This document shows positions 40,324-51,834 of a DNA stretch of 64,000 nt, piece after piece. This DNA is from Haliclona indistincta (Eukaryota; Porifera; Demospongiae; Haplosclerida; Chalinidae): positions 11,079,152 through 11,143,151 of the forward strand of contig OZ024784.1 of NCBI GenBank assembly GCA_964017065.1, in the 5' to 3' direction. The translations under genes and the position numbers were made by a program. A model generated the notes under the pieces. The model ran no database searches. It worked only from the letters and a program-made list of their open reading frames with translations, and was not told the DNA's origin. How positions within the stretch are numbered: the stretch's first letter is position 1; each line of letters begins with the position of its first letter.

Positions 40324-40510
40324 ACGACCAACTAAAACCACCATAAACAATCTATAACCAATTAAACCACCAAAACCAGCCAAAACCACCAATAACCAAC
40401 TATAATCAGCTAAAACCGCAAAAAAAACTATAACCAGCTAAACCACCGATAAACAAATGTAACAAGCTAAAAAAGCAACAATAACAAGTTAAAACCAGCA
40501 AAAACATGTT
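40324..40510 (-). repeat. reversed minisatellite, right of the BEL element
   Basis: Complement-strand 30-bp units (CTAAAACCACCATAAACAAT, CCAACTATAATCAGCTAAAA), continuing 33930-33959. Confidence 0.9.
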
Positions 40511-40554
40511 TTTTTGTAGTTATGGTTATTTTTTTTTGGTTTTAACAGATACAT

Positions 40555-42640
40555 TGTTTCGCTGGTTATAGTTGGTTTTTGGTGGTTTTAGCGGGTTATA
40601 GTTGGTTTTTGGTGGTTTTAGCTGGTTATAGTTGGTTTTTGGTGGTTTTAGCTGGTTATAGTTGGTTTTTGGTGGTTGTAGCTGGTTATATATGGTTTTT
40701 GGTGGTTTTAACTGGTTATACTTGGTTATTGGTGGTTTTAGCTGGTAATAGTTGATAATTTGTGGTTTAGCTGGATATAGATGGTTTTGGTGGATATGGT
40801 TGTTTCTGGTGGTTTTAACAGATTATAGTTGGTTATTGGTGATTTATCTGGTTATACATGGTATAGCTGGTTATGGTTGGTTTTTGGTGGTTTCAGCTGG
40901 TTTTTGTTGGTTATTGGTGATTTTAGCTGGTTATAGTTGGTTATTGGTGGTTTCAGCTAGTTATAGTTGGTTATTTGCGGTTTTAGCTGGTCATAGTTGT
41001 TTGTTGGTGGTTTAAGCTGGTTTAGCTAGGTTATAGTTGGTTTTTGGTGGTTAAGCTGGTCATAGTTGGTGTTTGGTGGTTTAAGCTGGTCTAAGTTGGT
41101 CATTGGTGGTTTTAGCTGGTTATAGTTTGTTATTGGTGGTTTTAGCTGGTTACAGTTGAATGGCTCAGTGCAAAAAGGGGATAAGTACCAATTTTATTAT
41201 TTTGAGAAAAAAGGGATTAAAGTTCAAGTATTTTTGATTGCTATATTTAGCTATTGCTATAAATACACAGATTCTAAATAACGCCTAGTTATGCTATTAA
41301 ATAGCTTTGCAGTAGAGCAGTGAAGCAACAGAATCCTATGGCACTTTGCACAAAGAAAGACGAAGGATAAGGCTACAAATCTGTAGTAAAATATCAAATT
41401 TGAAAAAATTGTCACTTATCCCCTTTTTGCATTGAGCCATTCAGTTGGTCATTGGTGGTTTATCTTGTTATGTTGGTTATTCGTGGTTTTAGCCTGCTAT
41501 AGTTGGTTTTTGGTGGTTTAAGCTGGTTATAGTAGGTTATTGGTGGTTTAAGCTGGTCATAGTTGGATTTTGGTAGTTTAAGCAGCCCATAGTTGGTTAT
41601 TGGTGGTTAAGCTTGTTATAGTTGGTTATGCGTGGTTTATCTATCTGGTCATAATTGGTTTTTGGTGGTCTAAGCTGGTTTAGCTGGTTACATTTGGTTT
41701 TTGGTGGCTGAGCTGTTCATAGTTGGTTTGTGGTGGTTTAAGCTGGTCATAGTTGGTTTTTGGTGGTTTAAGGTGTCTATAGTTGGTTTTAGCCTGTTAT
41801 TGTTGATTTTTGGTAGATTAAGCTTGTTAAGTTGGCCATAGATGGTTTTTGTTGGTTTTACCAGGTTATATTAGGTTATTGGTGGTTTAAGCTAGTTATA
41901 GTTGGTTATTTGCGGTTTTAGCTGGTTATAGTTGTTGATTAGTGGTTTTCGCTAGTTACAGTTGGTTATTTGCGGTTTTAGCTGGTTATAGTTGGTTATT
42001 GGTGGTTAAAGCTGGTTATAGTATGTTTTAGTAGCTTATAGTTCGTTATTGGTGGTTTTGGCTGGTTTTGGTGATTTAACTGGTTATCGATGGTTTATGC
42101 TGGTTTTTGCTAGTCATTGTTTATTTTTGGTTGTTTTGGCTTGTTTTGGTGATTTAACTGGTTACAGATGGTTTTCCTGGTTTTAGCTAGTCATAGTTGG
42201 TTTTTGGTGGTTTTAGCTGGTTGTAGTTGGGTATTGATGGTTTTCGCTGGTTATTGTTGGTTTTTGGTGGTTTAAGCTGGTTTAGCTGATTATAGCTGGT
42301 TTTTGGTGGTTTTTGGTGGTTTTTGCTGGTTATAGTTGGTTATTGATGGTTTTAGCTGGTTATTGTTGGTTTATGGTGGTTTAGCTGGTTTAGCTGGTTA
42401 TAGTTGGTTTTTGGTGGTTAAGCTGGTCATAGTTGCTTTTGGTGGTTTAAGCTGGTCATAGTTGGTTATTGGTTGTTTTAGCTTGTAATAGATGGTCTTT
42501 CGAGGTTTTAGCTTGTCATAGTTGGTTTTTGGTGGTTTTAGTTTATTGTTGGTTTTTTGCATTTTTAACTAGTTATATTTCGTTACTGGTTGTTTCAGCT
42601 GGTTATAGTTGGTTTTTGGTGCTTTTATCTAGTCATAGAC
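40555..42640 (+). repeat. 30-bp minisatellite, forward, long array (block I)
   Basis: About 60 units of TTTAGCTGGTTATAGTTGGTTATTGGTGG and variants (GGTCATAG, TTTTTGG/TTATTGG). Interrupted by a MITE at 41159-41441. It matches 51835-53870 in order of variants, with some units gained or lost. Confidence 0.95.
41159..41441. mobile_element. 283-bp MITE, AATGGCTCA termini
   Basis: Inverted ends AATGGCTCAGTGCAAAAAGG and CCTTTTTGCATTGAGCCATT (one mismatch), CAGTTG repeated at 41153-41158 and 41442-41447. Block II at about 52395 has the uninterrupted TTACAGTTGGTCATTGG, which proves insertion. Confidence 0.9.
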
Positions 42641-42895
42641 AAGTAACACTATACACAAGCAACACTAAAAAAATTTAATGACGCCTATAAACAAACAACA
42701 CTAAAAAAATTAATTAATAAATAAAAAATTAAAGTATGAAAAGAAAAATTAAAAATTAAAAAGTTTAAAAAAATATTGATCACATGTCGCCTATAATCAA
42801 AGAACACACTCATTTACCCTATATTATCACATACATTGTAGTATTTAAAAAAATAATAATTGTAAAAAATTAAAATAAAACACAACATTGTATTA
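42641..42895 (-). repeat. CAAGTAACAC spacer and reversed TAGGGTAAATGAG satellite
   Basis: GTCGCCTATAATCAAAGAAC, CACTCATTTACCCTATATTA and TACATTGTAGTATTT are the complement of the older satellite seen at 27880-27960. The same piece is at 53870-54125. Confidence 0.8.
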
Positions 42896-44132
42896 GGGAG
42901 ACACGGTAGTGTCTCCCTATGTAGGGTTGAACGAGAAAACAAGATGGCGGCTACATACAATGTATTAGCGTTCAAACGCTGATATTTCGCCTGGTGATGA
43001 ATTTTATACGTCCAAAGACACTTAAATCTGCTATCTGGCGTTGCCCCATCTTACAGTAGCAAGGAGATTGCTCGAGATTGTTACTAAAGTGACGAACCTG
43101 GAAACGGTGAAAATCGAGTTTCGTCATCTTCGTTTTCTTTCTTTCTTTCTTTCTTTCTTCCACTCGCCTAGCACCTTTACGTGAGCAGTACCGAGACCAA
43201 AACACCCACGAACAGTCGTGAAATTCTCCTGGCATGTGCCTTTTGAACTTAGTTTTTAGCGCAACGGCGATATAAATTCCGCGATTTCTCGATCGTGATC
43301 CATTGTCAGCTAAGTGTTAGACGCCATTAATAATTATAGTGATTGCGCAATACGCACGTGACCAAGCTGTGGTTAGCGCACGTGACCAAGCACAAGCTTG
43401 AGTATCGCTACGCCGTATAGATCACGGAGAACACATATTTGTCTGGAGTCTTCGAAGAACGGTAAGCTAGCAAGCGCAGAATCACCATTCTGCCTTGCCA
43501 GATAATTATAACCGCCGTAAACAAGTGTGGGCGGGGCTCGTATGCACTGTATTCATGCATGCGTAGGCGAGCTGATATCTACGGCATAAGAATTATTTAG
43601 CTACAAGTTTAAAATTGTTAATAATAAAGAAAAGCCATCAACAACAGGAAAACCAAACCAATGGTGGAAACAAAGATGGCACAGTAATTGCATGATAATT
43701 ATCATTGAACTGTACTACACTGAAAAAGAAAAAAAGGACACAAACAAGAAAATTAAAAAGATTTCTATCGAAATCAAAAGGATGTAGGGTTGTGAAATCT
43801 ACCACTGGTCAACAATGTAAACTAACAAGGAACAAGCATGGAATGGTAACACGATTGACTTGCTAACAGACCATAGATCCCTACATCAGTGGCTGTACAT
43901 ATAAGCTGTCACAAGCTGAATGCACGTCAGGTGTCAGTCAACAGCAACAAGCTAAGCTGAACTAGCTATAGCCAACTACAGCAGCCACTGATGTAGGGAT
44001 CTATGGTCTGTTAGCAAGTCAATCGTGTTACCATTCCATGCTTGTTCCTTGTTAGTTTACATTGTTGACCAGTGGTAGATTTCACAACCCTACATCCTTT
44101 TGATTTCGATAGAAATCTTTTTAATTTTCTTT
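42896..44132. mobile_element. 1.24-kb insertion absent from block II, type unknown
   Basis: Block II passes straight from ACAACATTGTATTA to TACATTGTATTATC (about 54125); block I has this insert between. It starts with a perfect short hairpin (GGGAGACAC GGTA GTGTCTCCC) followed by ATGTAGGGTTG, and ends in a 150-bp-arm inverted repeat that carries CAACCCTACAT. It also has a (TTTC)n microsatellite at 43136-43160. The minus-strand frame 42972-43235 is not convincing. Confidence 0.6.
43747..44131. repeat. large near-perfect inverted repeat, 149/150-bp arms, 86-bp loop
   Basis: Arm 43747-43895 (AAGAAAATTAAAAAGATTTC ... CAGTGGCTG) is mirrored by 43982-44131. I see essentially no mismatches. The loop is 43896-43981. 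Confidence 0.92.
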
Positions 44133-44218
44133 TATACATTGTATTATCATCAAATGAAAAAAAATCAAACAATTTGAATTATACATTGTCTTGACAAATA
44201 CTTTTATACTTTTCTTAA

Positions 44219-44871
44219 TGGTGCACGCAACAAATTAATATTCACGGCGGTGCGCGTTGCTTTGGTCAGTGTTTCTGGAAAACTAAAGCAGTGGACAGAG
44301 CGATATTAGCAGTATAGCAAGTGCGTCTAGATAGCTAATCGTATAATGAATCTTAATCGGCTAGCTTGCTCGTAAGAAAAAGGAGATACGCGGTCGTGTT
44401 TATGCATAAAACTCGGCGACCAAGACTTCTGTGAGCTCAAGATTCCAGAAATGCAAGTTTCAGCATGGCTACAATCTAGTAACAGAACGATTTTTTCCAT
44501 AGCGCACCGTTGTCGGTCGAGCACCGTTGTCGGTCGAGCAGAATGGAATTTCCCGTTTTTCTCAGCAGTGTGAAATTTATTTACAAAAATCGTTCTGTTA
44601 CTAGATTGTAGCCTTGCTGAAACTTGCATTTCTGGAATATTGAGCTCACAGAAGTCTTGTTTGCCGAGTTTTATGCATAAACACGTCGATCATGGACCGC
44701 GTCGCTCCGTTTTCTTGCGAGCAAGCTAGCCCGTTAAATTTCGTGATACGAGTAGCTTTCCAGACTCACTTGCTATACTGCTAATATCGCTCTGTCTGCT
44801 GCTTTAGTTTTCCAGAAGCACTGACCATAGCAACGCGCAGCGCCGTGAATATTAATTAGTTGCGTGCACCC
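44219..44871. mobile_element. 653-bp foldback element at TTAA (block I copy)
   Basis: TTAA at 44215-44218 and 44872-44875. Ends are GGTGCACGCAACAAATTAAT and its inverse GTTGCGTGCACC. Arms of about 270-290 bp pair with scattered mismatches around a short middle with a 19-bp tandem (GCACCGTTGTCGGTCGA twice). It is a snap-back structure with no transposase. Confidence 0.85.
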
Positions 44872-44879
44872 TTAACATG

Positions 44880-44960
44880 GATAGCCTAGGGATTGAACCC
44901 TGGTATTCTACTTCTCAATTGAGGCTAACACTGACCGTTGAGGTGACTGATCCATTGCTA
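44880..44960 (-). other. tRNA-like unit, reversed
   Basis: On the minus strand a B-box-like AGGGTTCAATCCCTAGG and an A-box-like region with GGTCAGTGTTAGCC are seen, matching the array at 26171-27789. Repeated at 54864-54945. Confidence 0.6.
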
Positions 44961-44994
44961 CCTTGTTAGCTATATCCTAAACCTTAAAACTAAC

Positions 44995-45476
44995 GGTGTC
45001 ATGGGAACAATGTTTTGTATTTTTTTACCATTATTTTAGTATAATATATTTTTTATGCATGTTGTTCCTTGTGTATTATTGAAAAAAAATATAATAATAC
45101 TAAAATAATGGTAAAAAATTAAATAAAAAACATTGTTCCCATTGTTTATAGGCGTCATTGGAACAATGTTTTTTATTTAATTTTTTTTACCATTATTTTA
45201 GTGTTATTATATATTTTTTCAATAATACACAAGGAAACACATGCATAAAAAATATATAATACTAAAATAATGGTAAAAAAAATTTAAAAAAAATCATTGT
45301 TCCCATTGTTTATAGGCGTCATGGGAACAATGTTTTTTATTTAATTTTTTTACCATTATTTTAGTATTATATATTTTTTATGCATGTGGTTCCTTGTGCA
45401 TTATTGAAAAAAAAATTAATACTAAAATAATGGTTAAAAAATTAAATAAAAAACATTGATCCCATGACGCCTATAA
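44995..45476. repeat. hairpin satellite array
   Basis: Three units; the last is cut in loop 1 (GACGCCTATAA) by the next element. Confidence 0.9.
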
Positions 45477-46138
45477 CTCTTTGACCTCTGAAAACTTGTA
45501 AAATTACAAAGCTACTTAATATTCATGGTAAGTGACCACTTATTAATAATTTATTAATAACACAAGTTATAATGGTTATTGTACAGGAAATGAGATGCAG
45601 GCGGCATTCAAGTACCGTGAAACCACCCCCTCTGTCGGCATGGAAGCGGAACCTTCATCTTTACAAGTTTCCGGTTTCGGCCCTTTGAGGATCAAAGGAT
45701 CCGACCCTGTGAAGAACATATTTTTTTTTTTTTTTTTTTAAGAGACAGATATGAACTGTGTGAATGATAAGATATGTTTGTAGTGTCTGTGTGTGTCTAG
45801 CCGAAGGGGCCTGAGCCGCTTGCAAGAGGAAGAAGCGAGCGAGCAAGCGAGATAGCTAGCTGCACTTACTTCTGTCTATTGGTCAATGGCAAGCATTCAG
45901 AACTGGTAGGAATTACTGGCGCAGTCATCTAAATGTACCTGGATAGCTGCAATCAGTCACACAATCCGGAAATGCTGAGTACAAGAGCTCTCAAAATTCG
46001 CCATAGTTCCAGACAAGAAGAAACCACGCCCACAGTGACACGCCCAACAACGAACTGACGACGTGGTCTGGTCGTCAACGCGTGGGTGCATGGGTTAAAG
46101 TCACGTGCTCCATCCCATCTAGCTCAGTTGTCAAAGAG
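45477..46138. mobile_element. 662-bp element, second copy of the 2800-3460 family, TSD ATAA
   Basis: CTCTTTGAC at the left, GTCAAAGAG at the right, ATAA at 45473-45476 and 46139-46142. Removing it restores the satellite loop CCTATAAACAATGG. Same poly(T) run and splice-like GTAAGT...GTACAG as the first copy. Confidence 0.9.
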
Positions 46139-47450
46139 ATAAACAATGGAAACAATGTTTTTTATTTAAATTTTTTACCATTATTTTAGTATTATTATAT
46201 TTTTTATGCATGTGGTTCCTTATGCATTATTGAAAAAATATATAATAATACTAAAATAATGGTAAAAAAATTAAATTAAAAACATTGTTCCCATGACGCC
46301 TATAAACAATGGGAACAATGTTTTTTATTTAATTTTTTTTACCATTATTTTAGTATTATTTGATTTTTTTTCAATAATGCACAAGTAACCACATGCATAA
46401 AAAATATATAATACTAAAATAATGGTAAAAAAATTAAATAAAAAACATTGTTCCCATGACGCCTATAAACAATGGGAACAATGTTTTTTATTTAATTTTT
46501 TTACCATTATTTTAGTTTTATTATATTTTTCATGCATGTGGTTCCTTGTGCATTATTGAAAAAAAATCAAATAATACTAAAATAATGGTAAAAAAAATTA
46601 AATAAAAAACATTGTTCCCATTGTTTATAGGCGTCATGGGAACAATGTTTTTAATTTAATTTTTTTACCATTATTTTAGTATTATTATATATTTTTTCAA
46701 TCATACACAAGGAACCACATGCATAAAAAATATATAATACTAAAATTATGGTAAAAAAATGAAATAAAAAACATTGTTCCCATGACGCCTATAAACAATG
46801 GGAACAATGTTTTTTATTTAATTTTTTTTACCATTATTTTAGTATAATTTTATTTTTTTTCAATAATGCACAAGGAACCACATGCATAAAAAATATAATA
46901 CTAAAATAATGGTAAGAAATTAAATAAAAAACATTGTTCCCATTGTTTATAGGCGTCATGGGAACAATGTTTTTTATTTAATTTTTTTAACCATTATTTT
47001 AGTATTATATATTTTTTCAATAATGCACAAGGAACCACAAGCATAAAAAATATAATAATGCTAAAATAATGGTAAAAAATTTAAATAAAAAACATTGTTC
47101 CCATTGTTTATAGGCGTCATGGGAACAATGTTTTATATTTAATTTTTTAACCATTATTTTAGTATTATATATTTTTTATGCATGTGGTTCCTTGTGCATT
47201 ATTGAAAAATAATTTAATAATACTAAAATAATGGTTAAAAAATTAAATAAAAAACATTGTTCCCATGACGCCTATAAACAATGGGAACAATGTTTTTTAT
47301 TTAATTTTTTTACCATTATTTTAGTTTTATTATATTTTTTATGCATGTGGTTCCTTGTGCATTATTGAAAAAAAAATCAAATAACACTAAAATAATGGTA
47401 AAAAAAATTAAATAAAAAACATTGTTCCCATTGTTTATAGGCGTCATGGG
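46139..47450. repeat. hairpin satellite array ending at the gap
   Basis: Seven clean units with both loop orientations. The last ~760 bp is closely repeated in 48954-50130. It stops at N bases in the middle of stem 1 (GGCGTCATGGG). Confidence 0.9.
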
Positions 47451-47650
47451 NNNNNNNNNNNNNNNNNNNNNNNNNNNNNNNNNNNNNNNNNNNNNNNNNN
47501 NNNNNNNNNNNNNNNNNNNNNNNNNNNNNNNNNNNNNNNNNNNNNNNNNNNNNNNNNNNNNNNNNNNNNNNNNNNNNNNNNNNNNNNNNNNNNNNNNNNN
47601 NNNNNNNNNNNNNNNNNNNNNNNNNNNNNNNNNNNNNNNNNNNNNNNNNN
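47451..47650. other. assembly gap, 200 N
   Basis: Exactly 200 N. Open frames drawn across it are meaningless. Confidence 1.
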
Positions 47651-48953
47651 TGCAGACAGCAGCTGGAGTGGTTGTCACTAGTGTGCACAAGCAAGCTGAG
47701 TTCATTTGGCTTGGGAGAGGACCTTGGAAGGCGGAAGAACACGATGAATCAGACTGGTTGTGCTTTGAGTATAGTACGTATAACTGCATGGACTAGAGTA
47801 GCAGTGCCTCAGAATCTGTGTTGGTAAGTAATATAGAATTCTTGGCTGTAATATAATACTGGCATCCAGCTGTAGGATAAGGTGTGGGCTTGATCACTGA
47901 ATGAGTAACGGCTGCAGTGACTTGTTAAAGAGTGGAATTGATAGTAGCAACATACTGTGATATCCAGTGAGAATGATGGTGGGTTCTCCAGCAGTGTCAG
48001 TATGAGCCTGGAGTCTAGTGAGCTTAAATACCATACCATACCTTGATGTCTATAAATTCACTATAATGTAGAAACAGACTACCAGCCGCTCAGTGTGGTG
48101 TCATTCATGTACATGCACTATTGTATATGAGGGGTCAATAAGAGCGGTCTTCATCCAATCTGTGCAAGTCTTTACCACAAGGTACTTGTGTAGTTATGTC
48201 AATACACGTATACTAGCAGTACTTGATGGTGATGAGGTGTGCTGTTTGAGTGAGTTGGGTACACAATAATTATGCTGGTTATTGACTTTTCCTGCCCTGT
48301 AGTAACAATAAACTAACTAACCAATATCTCTCTCTCCCTCCCAACCAACTGACTGACTAACAAAAGAATCAAGACCAATGGTGCTATTTGTTCGAACTCT
48401 AAAACATTGATCCTTGCCGGGATCAAGTCCAATGGTGCCGCAGTCTCTCACACAGAAATTCCTGTTACCATTGATGGTAACTGGTTGTGCAATTTACCAG
48501 TCCACATGTACATGTCCCTGTTCTATCATAGAATGATACCACCAGAACACAGGATTCCTATTAATTTACATCGAGGATGCTCTAACCATGTGCTTGTAGT
48601 CCAGTCTATTCTCTCAGCAAAAAAAAAACAATTGTATGACTGTATTTTCATAAAAAACTTTCGTGTTCATAACTCCAACTATTAGTATTCATGTGCATTC
48701 ATCCTCATTATCATCTGATCAGTATCTGTTGCTTAATTTCTGGTTTTGCTTACCTGAGAAATTTACTGAGTCACTGGTACCTCCATCACTTGCATGTATA
48801 AGAATTTCTTTGTAATTCTCAGTAATTGGTAACACATCACACTAGCTGAAGAGGTCAAGAAGATACACTGCATGCTATTAACACGCTACGATATGACTCA
48901 GCACTCCATTACACTGTCGATGATACAATAATTATTTGCTTGATGTCTTTCAA
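47651..48953. other. 1.3 kb of low-copy sequence after the gap
   Basis: No satellite or transposon end recognised. Two open stretches deserve mention. One, 47653-47796 (+), ends CFEYSTYNCMD and stop and could be a last exon whose upstream part is in the gap. The other, about 48352-48685 (+), reads TLILAGIKSNGAAVSHTEIP and holds a repeated IKTNGA/IKSNGA. I recognise neither. Confidence 0.3.
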
Positions 48954-50403
48954 TGGTAAGAAATTAAATAAAAAACATTGTTCCCATTGTTTATAGGCGT
49001 CATGGGAACAATGTTTTTTATTTAATTTTTTAACCATTATTTTAGTATTATATATTTTTTCAATAATGCACAAGGAACCACAAGCATAAAAAATATAATA
49101 ATGCTAAAATAATGGTAAAAAATTTAAATAAAAAACATTGTTCCCATTGTTTATAGGCGTCATGGGAACAATGTTTTATATTTAATTTTTTAACCATTAT
49201 TTTAGTATTATATATTTTTTATGCATGTGGTTCCTTGTGCATTATTGAAAAATAATTTAATAATACTAAAATAATGGTTAAAAAATTAAATAAAAAACAT
49301 TGTTCCCATGACGCCTATAAACAATGGGAACAATGTTTTTCATTTAATTTCTTACCATTATTTTAGTATTATATTTTTTATGCATGTGGTTCCTTGTGCA
49401 TTATTGAAAAAAAATAAAATAATACTAAAATAATGGTAAAAAAAATTAAATAAAAAACATTGTTCCCATTGTTTATAGGCGTCATGGGAACAATGTTTTT
49501 TATTTAATTTTTTTATCATTTTTTTACAATTATTATATATTTTTTCAATAATGCACAAGGAACCACATGCATAAAAAATATATAATACTAAAATAATGGT
49601 AAAAAAATTAAATAAAAAACATTGTTCCCATGACGCCTATAAACAATGGGAACAATGTTTTTTATTTAATTTTTTTACCATTATTTTAGTTTTATTATAT
49701 TTTTTATGCATGTGGTTCCTTGTGCATTATTGAAAAAAAAATCAAATAACACTAAAATAATGGTAAAAAAAATTAAATAAAAAACATTGTTCCCATTGTT
49801 TATAGGCGTCATGGGAACAATGTTTTTAATTTAATTTTTTTACCATTATTTTAGTATTATTATATATTTTTTCAATCATACACAAGGAACCACATGCATA
49901 AAAAATATATAATACTAAAATTATGGTAAAAAAATGAAATAAAAAACATTGTTCCCATGACGCCTATAAACAATGGGAACGATGTTTTTTATTTAATTTT
50001 TTACCATTATTTTAGTATTATTTTATTTTTTTTCAATAATGCACAAGGAACCACATGCATAAAAAATATAATACTAAAATAATGGTAAGAAATTAAATAA
50101 AAAACATTGTTCCCATTGTTTATAGGCGTCATGGGAACAATGTTTTTAATTTAATTTTTTTTACCATTATTTTAGTATTATTATATATTTTTTCAATAAT
50201 GCACAAGGAACGACATGCATAAAAAATATAATAATACTAAAATAATGGTAAAAAATTAAATAAAAAACATTGTTCCCTTGACGCCAATGTTTTTTATTTA
50301 ATTTTTTTACCATTATTTTAGTATTATTGTATTTTTTATGCATGTGGGTCTTTGTGTATTATTGAAAAAAATATAATAATACTAAAAATAATAATGGTAA
50401 AAA
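48954..50403. repeat. hairpin satellite array after the gap
   Basis: Eight units. Rare variants shared with the array before the gap, such as AATGGTAAGAAATTAAATAA (46911 and 48955) and AAAATTATGGTAAAAAAATG (46743 and 49917), show a recent duplication of array segments. Confidence 0.9.
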
Positions 50404-50639
50404 ATTATATAAACTAGGCACCGAAGGTGCTTATGCCTAAACCCAGAGTACCCAGAGTTATGCGTACATGCCTGTCTGACTAAATACGCTGAACTGAAAT
50501 ACACAAGCAGTAATGAAAGTCTGCTGTTGCTAGTTGAACACTAAGTTAGTCTTTGCCTTCTATTTCCTCGTCCTCCACTGCCCCTTTGTTCTCTTCTCTT
50601 CTCTTCTCCTCTGCCCCTTTGTTTTTGCTTGTTTTGGTG
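50404..50639 (+). repeat. block core repeat (block II, first)
   Basis: Same as 32784-32999, with a slightly longer TCTCTTCTCTTCTC run. Confidence 0.9.
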
Positions 50640-51020
50640 ATTTAACTGGTTACAGGTGGTTTTTGCTGGTTTTAGCTGGTCATAGTTGGTTTTTGGTGGT
50701 TTTAGCTGGTTATAGTTGGTTATTGATGGTTTTAGCTGGTTATTGTTGGTTTTTGGTGGTTAAGCTGGTTTAGCTGGTTATAGTTGGTTTTTGGTGGTTA
50801 AGCTGGTCATAGTTGCTTTTGGTGGTTTAAGCTGGTCATAGTTGGTTATTGGTGGTTTTAGCTTGTAATAGATGGTCTTTCAAGGTTTTAGCTTGTCATA
50901 GTTGGTTTATGGTGGTTTTAGTTGGTTATTGTTGGTTTTTTGCTGTTTTAACTAGTTATATTTCGTTACTGGTGAGCTGGTTATAGTTGGTTTTTGGTGC
51001 TTTTAGCTAGTCATAGTCAA
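50640..51020 (+). repeat. 30-bp minisatellite, forward, short array (block II)
   Basis: Unit-by-unit match to 33000-33390. Confidence 0.95.
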
Positions 51021-51300
51021 GTAACACTATACACAAGCAACACTAAAAAAAATTAATGACTCCTATAGACAAACAACACTAAAAAAATTAATTAATAAAT
51101 AAAAAATTAAAGAATGAAAAGATAAATTAAAAATTAAAAATTAAAAAAAGTTTAAAAAAAACAGATCACATTGTTTATAGGCGTCATGGGAACAATTTTT
51201 TTTTTTTACCATTATTTTAGTATTTATTTTTTATGCATGTGGGTCCTTGTGTATTATTAAAAATATATAATAATACAAAAATAATAGTAAAAAAATTATA
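51021..51300. repeat. CAAGTAACAC spacer plus one hairpin satellite unit (block II)
   Basis: Matches 33391-33660. Confidence 0.85.
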
Positions 51301-51567
51301 TAAACTAGGCACCGAAGGTGCTTATGCCTAAACCCAGAGTACCCAGAGTTATGCGTACATGCCTGTCTGACTAAATATGCTGAACTGAAATACACAAGCA
51401 GTAATGAAAGTCTGCTGTTGCTAGTTGAAAACTAAGTTAGTCTTTGCCTTCTATTTCCTCGTCCTCCACTGCCCCTTTGTTCTCTTCTCGAATCAGCACC
51501 ATCGTCACTCTGAGTTTAGTTTGCATCAGTTCCTTGTGTTTTTAAAATGAATATGTATAGTGTATGT
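51301..51567 (+). repeat. block core repeat with GAATCAGCACC extension (block II, second)
   Basis: Matches 33661-33929. Confidence 0.9.
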
Positions 51568-51780
51568 AACCAGCAAAAACCACCAAAAACAACCACGACC
51601 AACTAAAACCACCATAAACAATCTATAACCAATTAAACCACCAAAACCAGCCAAAACCACCAATAACCAACTATAATCAGCTAAAACCACAAAAAAAAAC
51701 TATAACCAGCTAAACCACCAATAAACAAATGTAACAAGCTAAAAAAGCAACAATAACAAGTTAAAACCAGCAAAAACAAA
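51568..51780 (-). repeat. reversed minisatellite (block II), holds the BEL empty site
   Basis: AACCACGACCAACTAAAACC at about 51590 is uninterrupted here, while block I has a 6.4-kb BEL element after ACGAC. Confidence 0.9.
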
Positions 51781-51834
51781 TGTTTTTTTGTAGTTATGGT
51801 TGTTTTTTTTTGGTTTTAACAGATACATTGTTTC

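Noticed and set aside
44327..44629. 100-codon minus-strand frame, also at 54317-54613
   Set aside because: It is within the arms of a foldback element; similarity between the two copies comes from block duplication, not coding constraint.
47316..47796. Open frames through the N run
   Set aside because: The residues are unknown bases, and the flanks are satellite on one side and unrelated sequence on the other.
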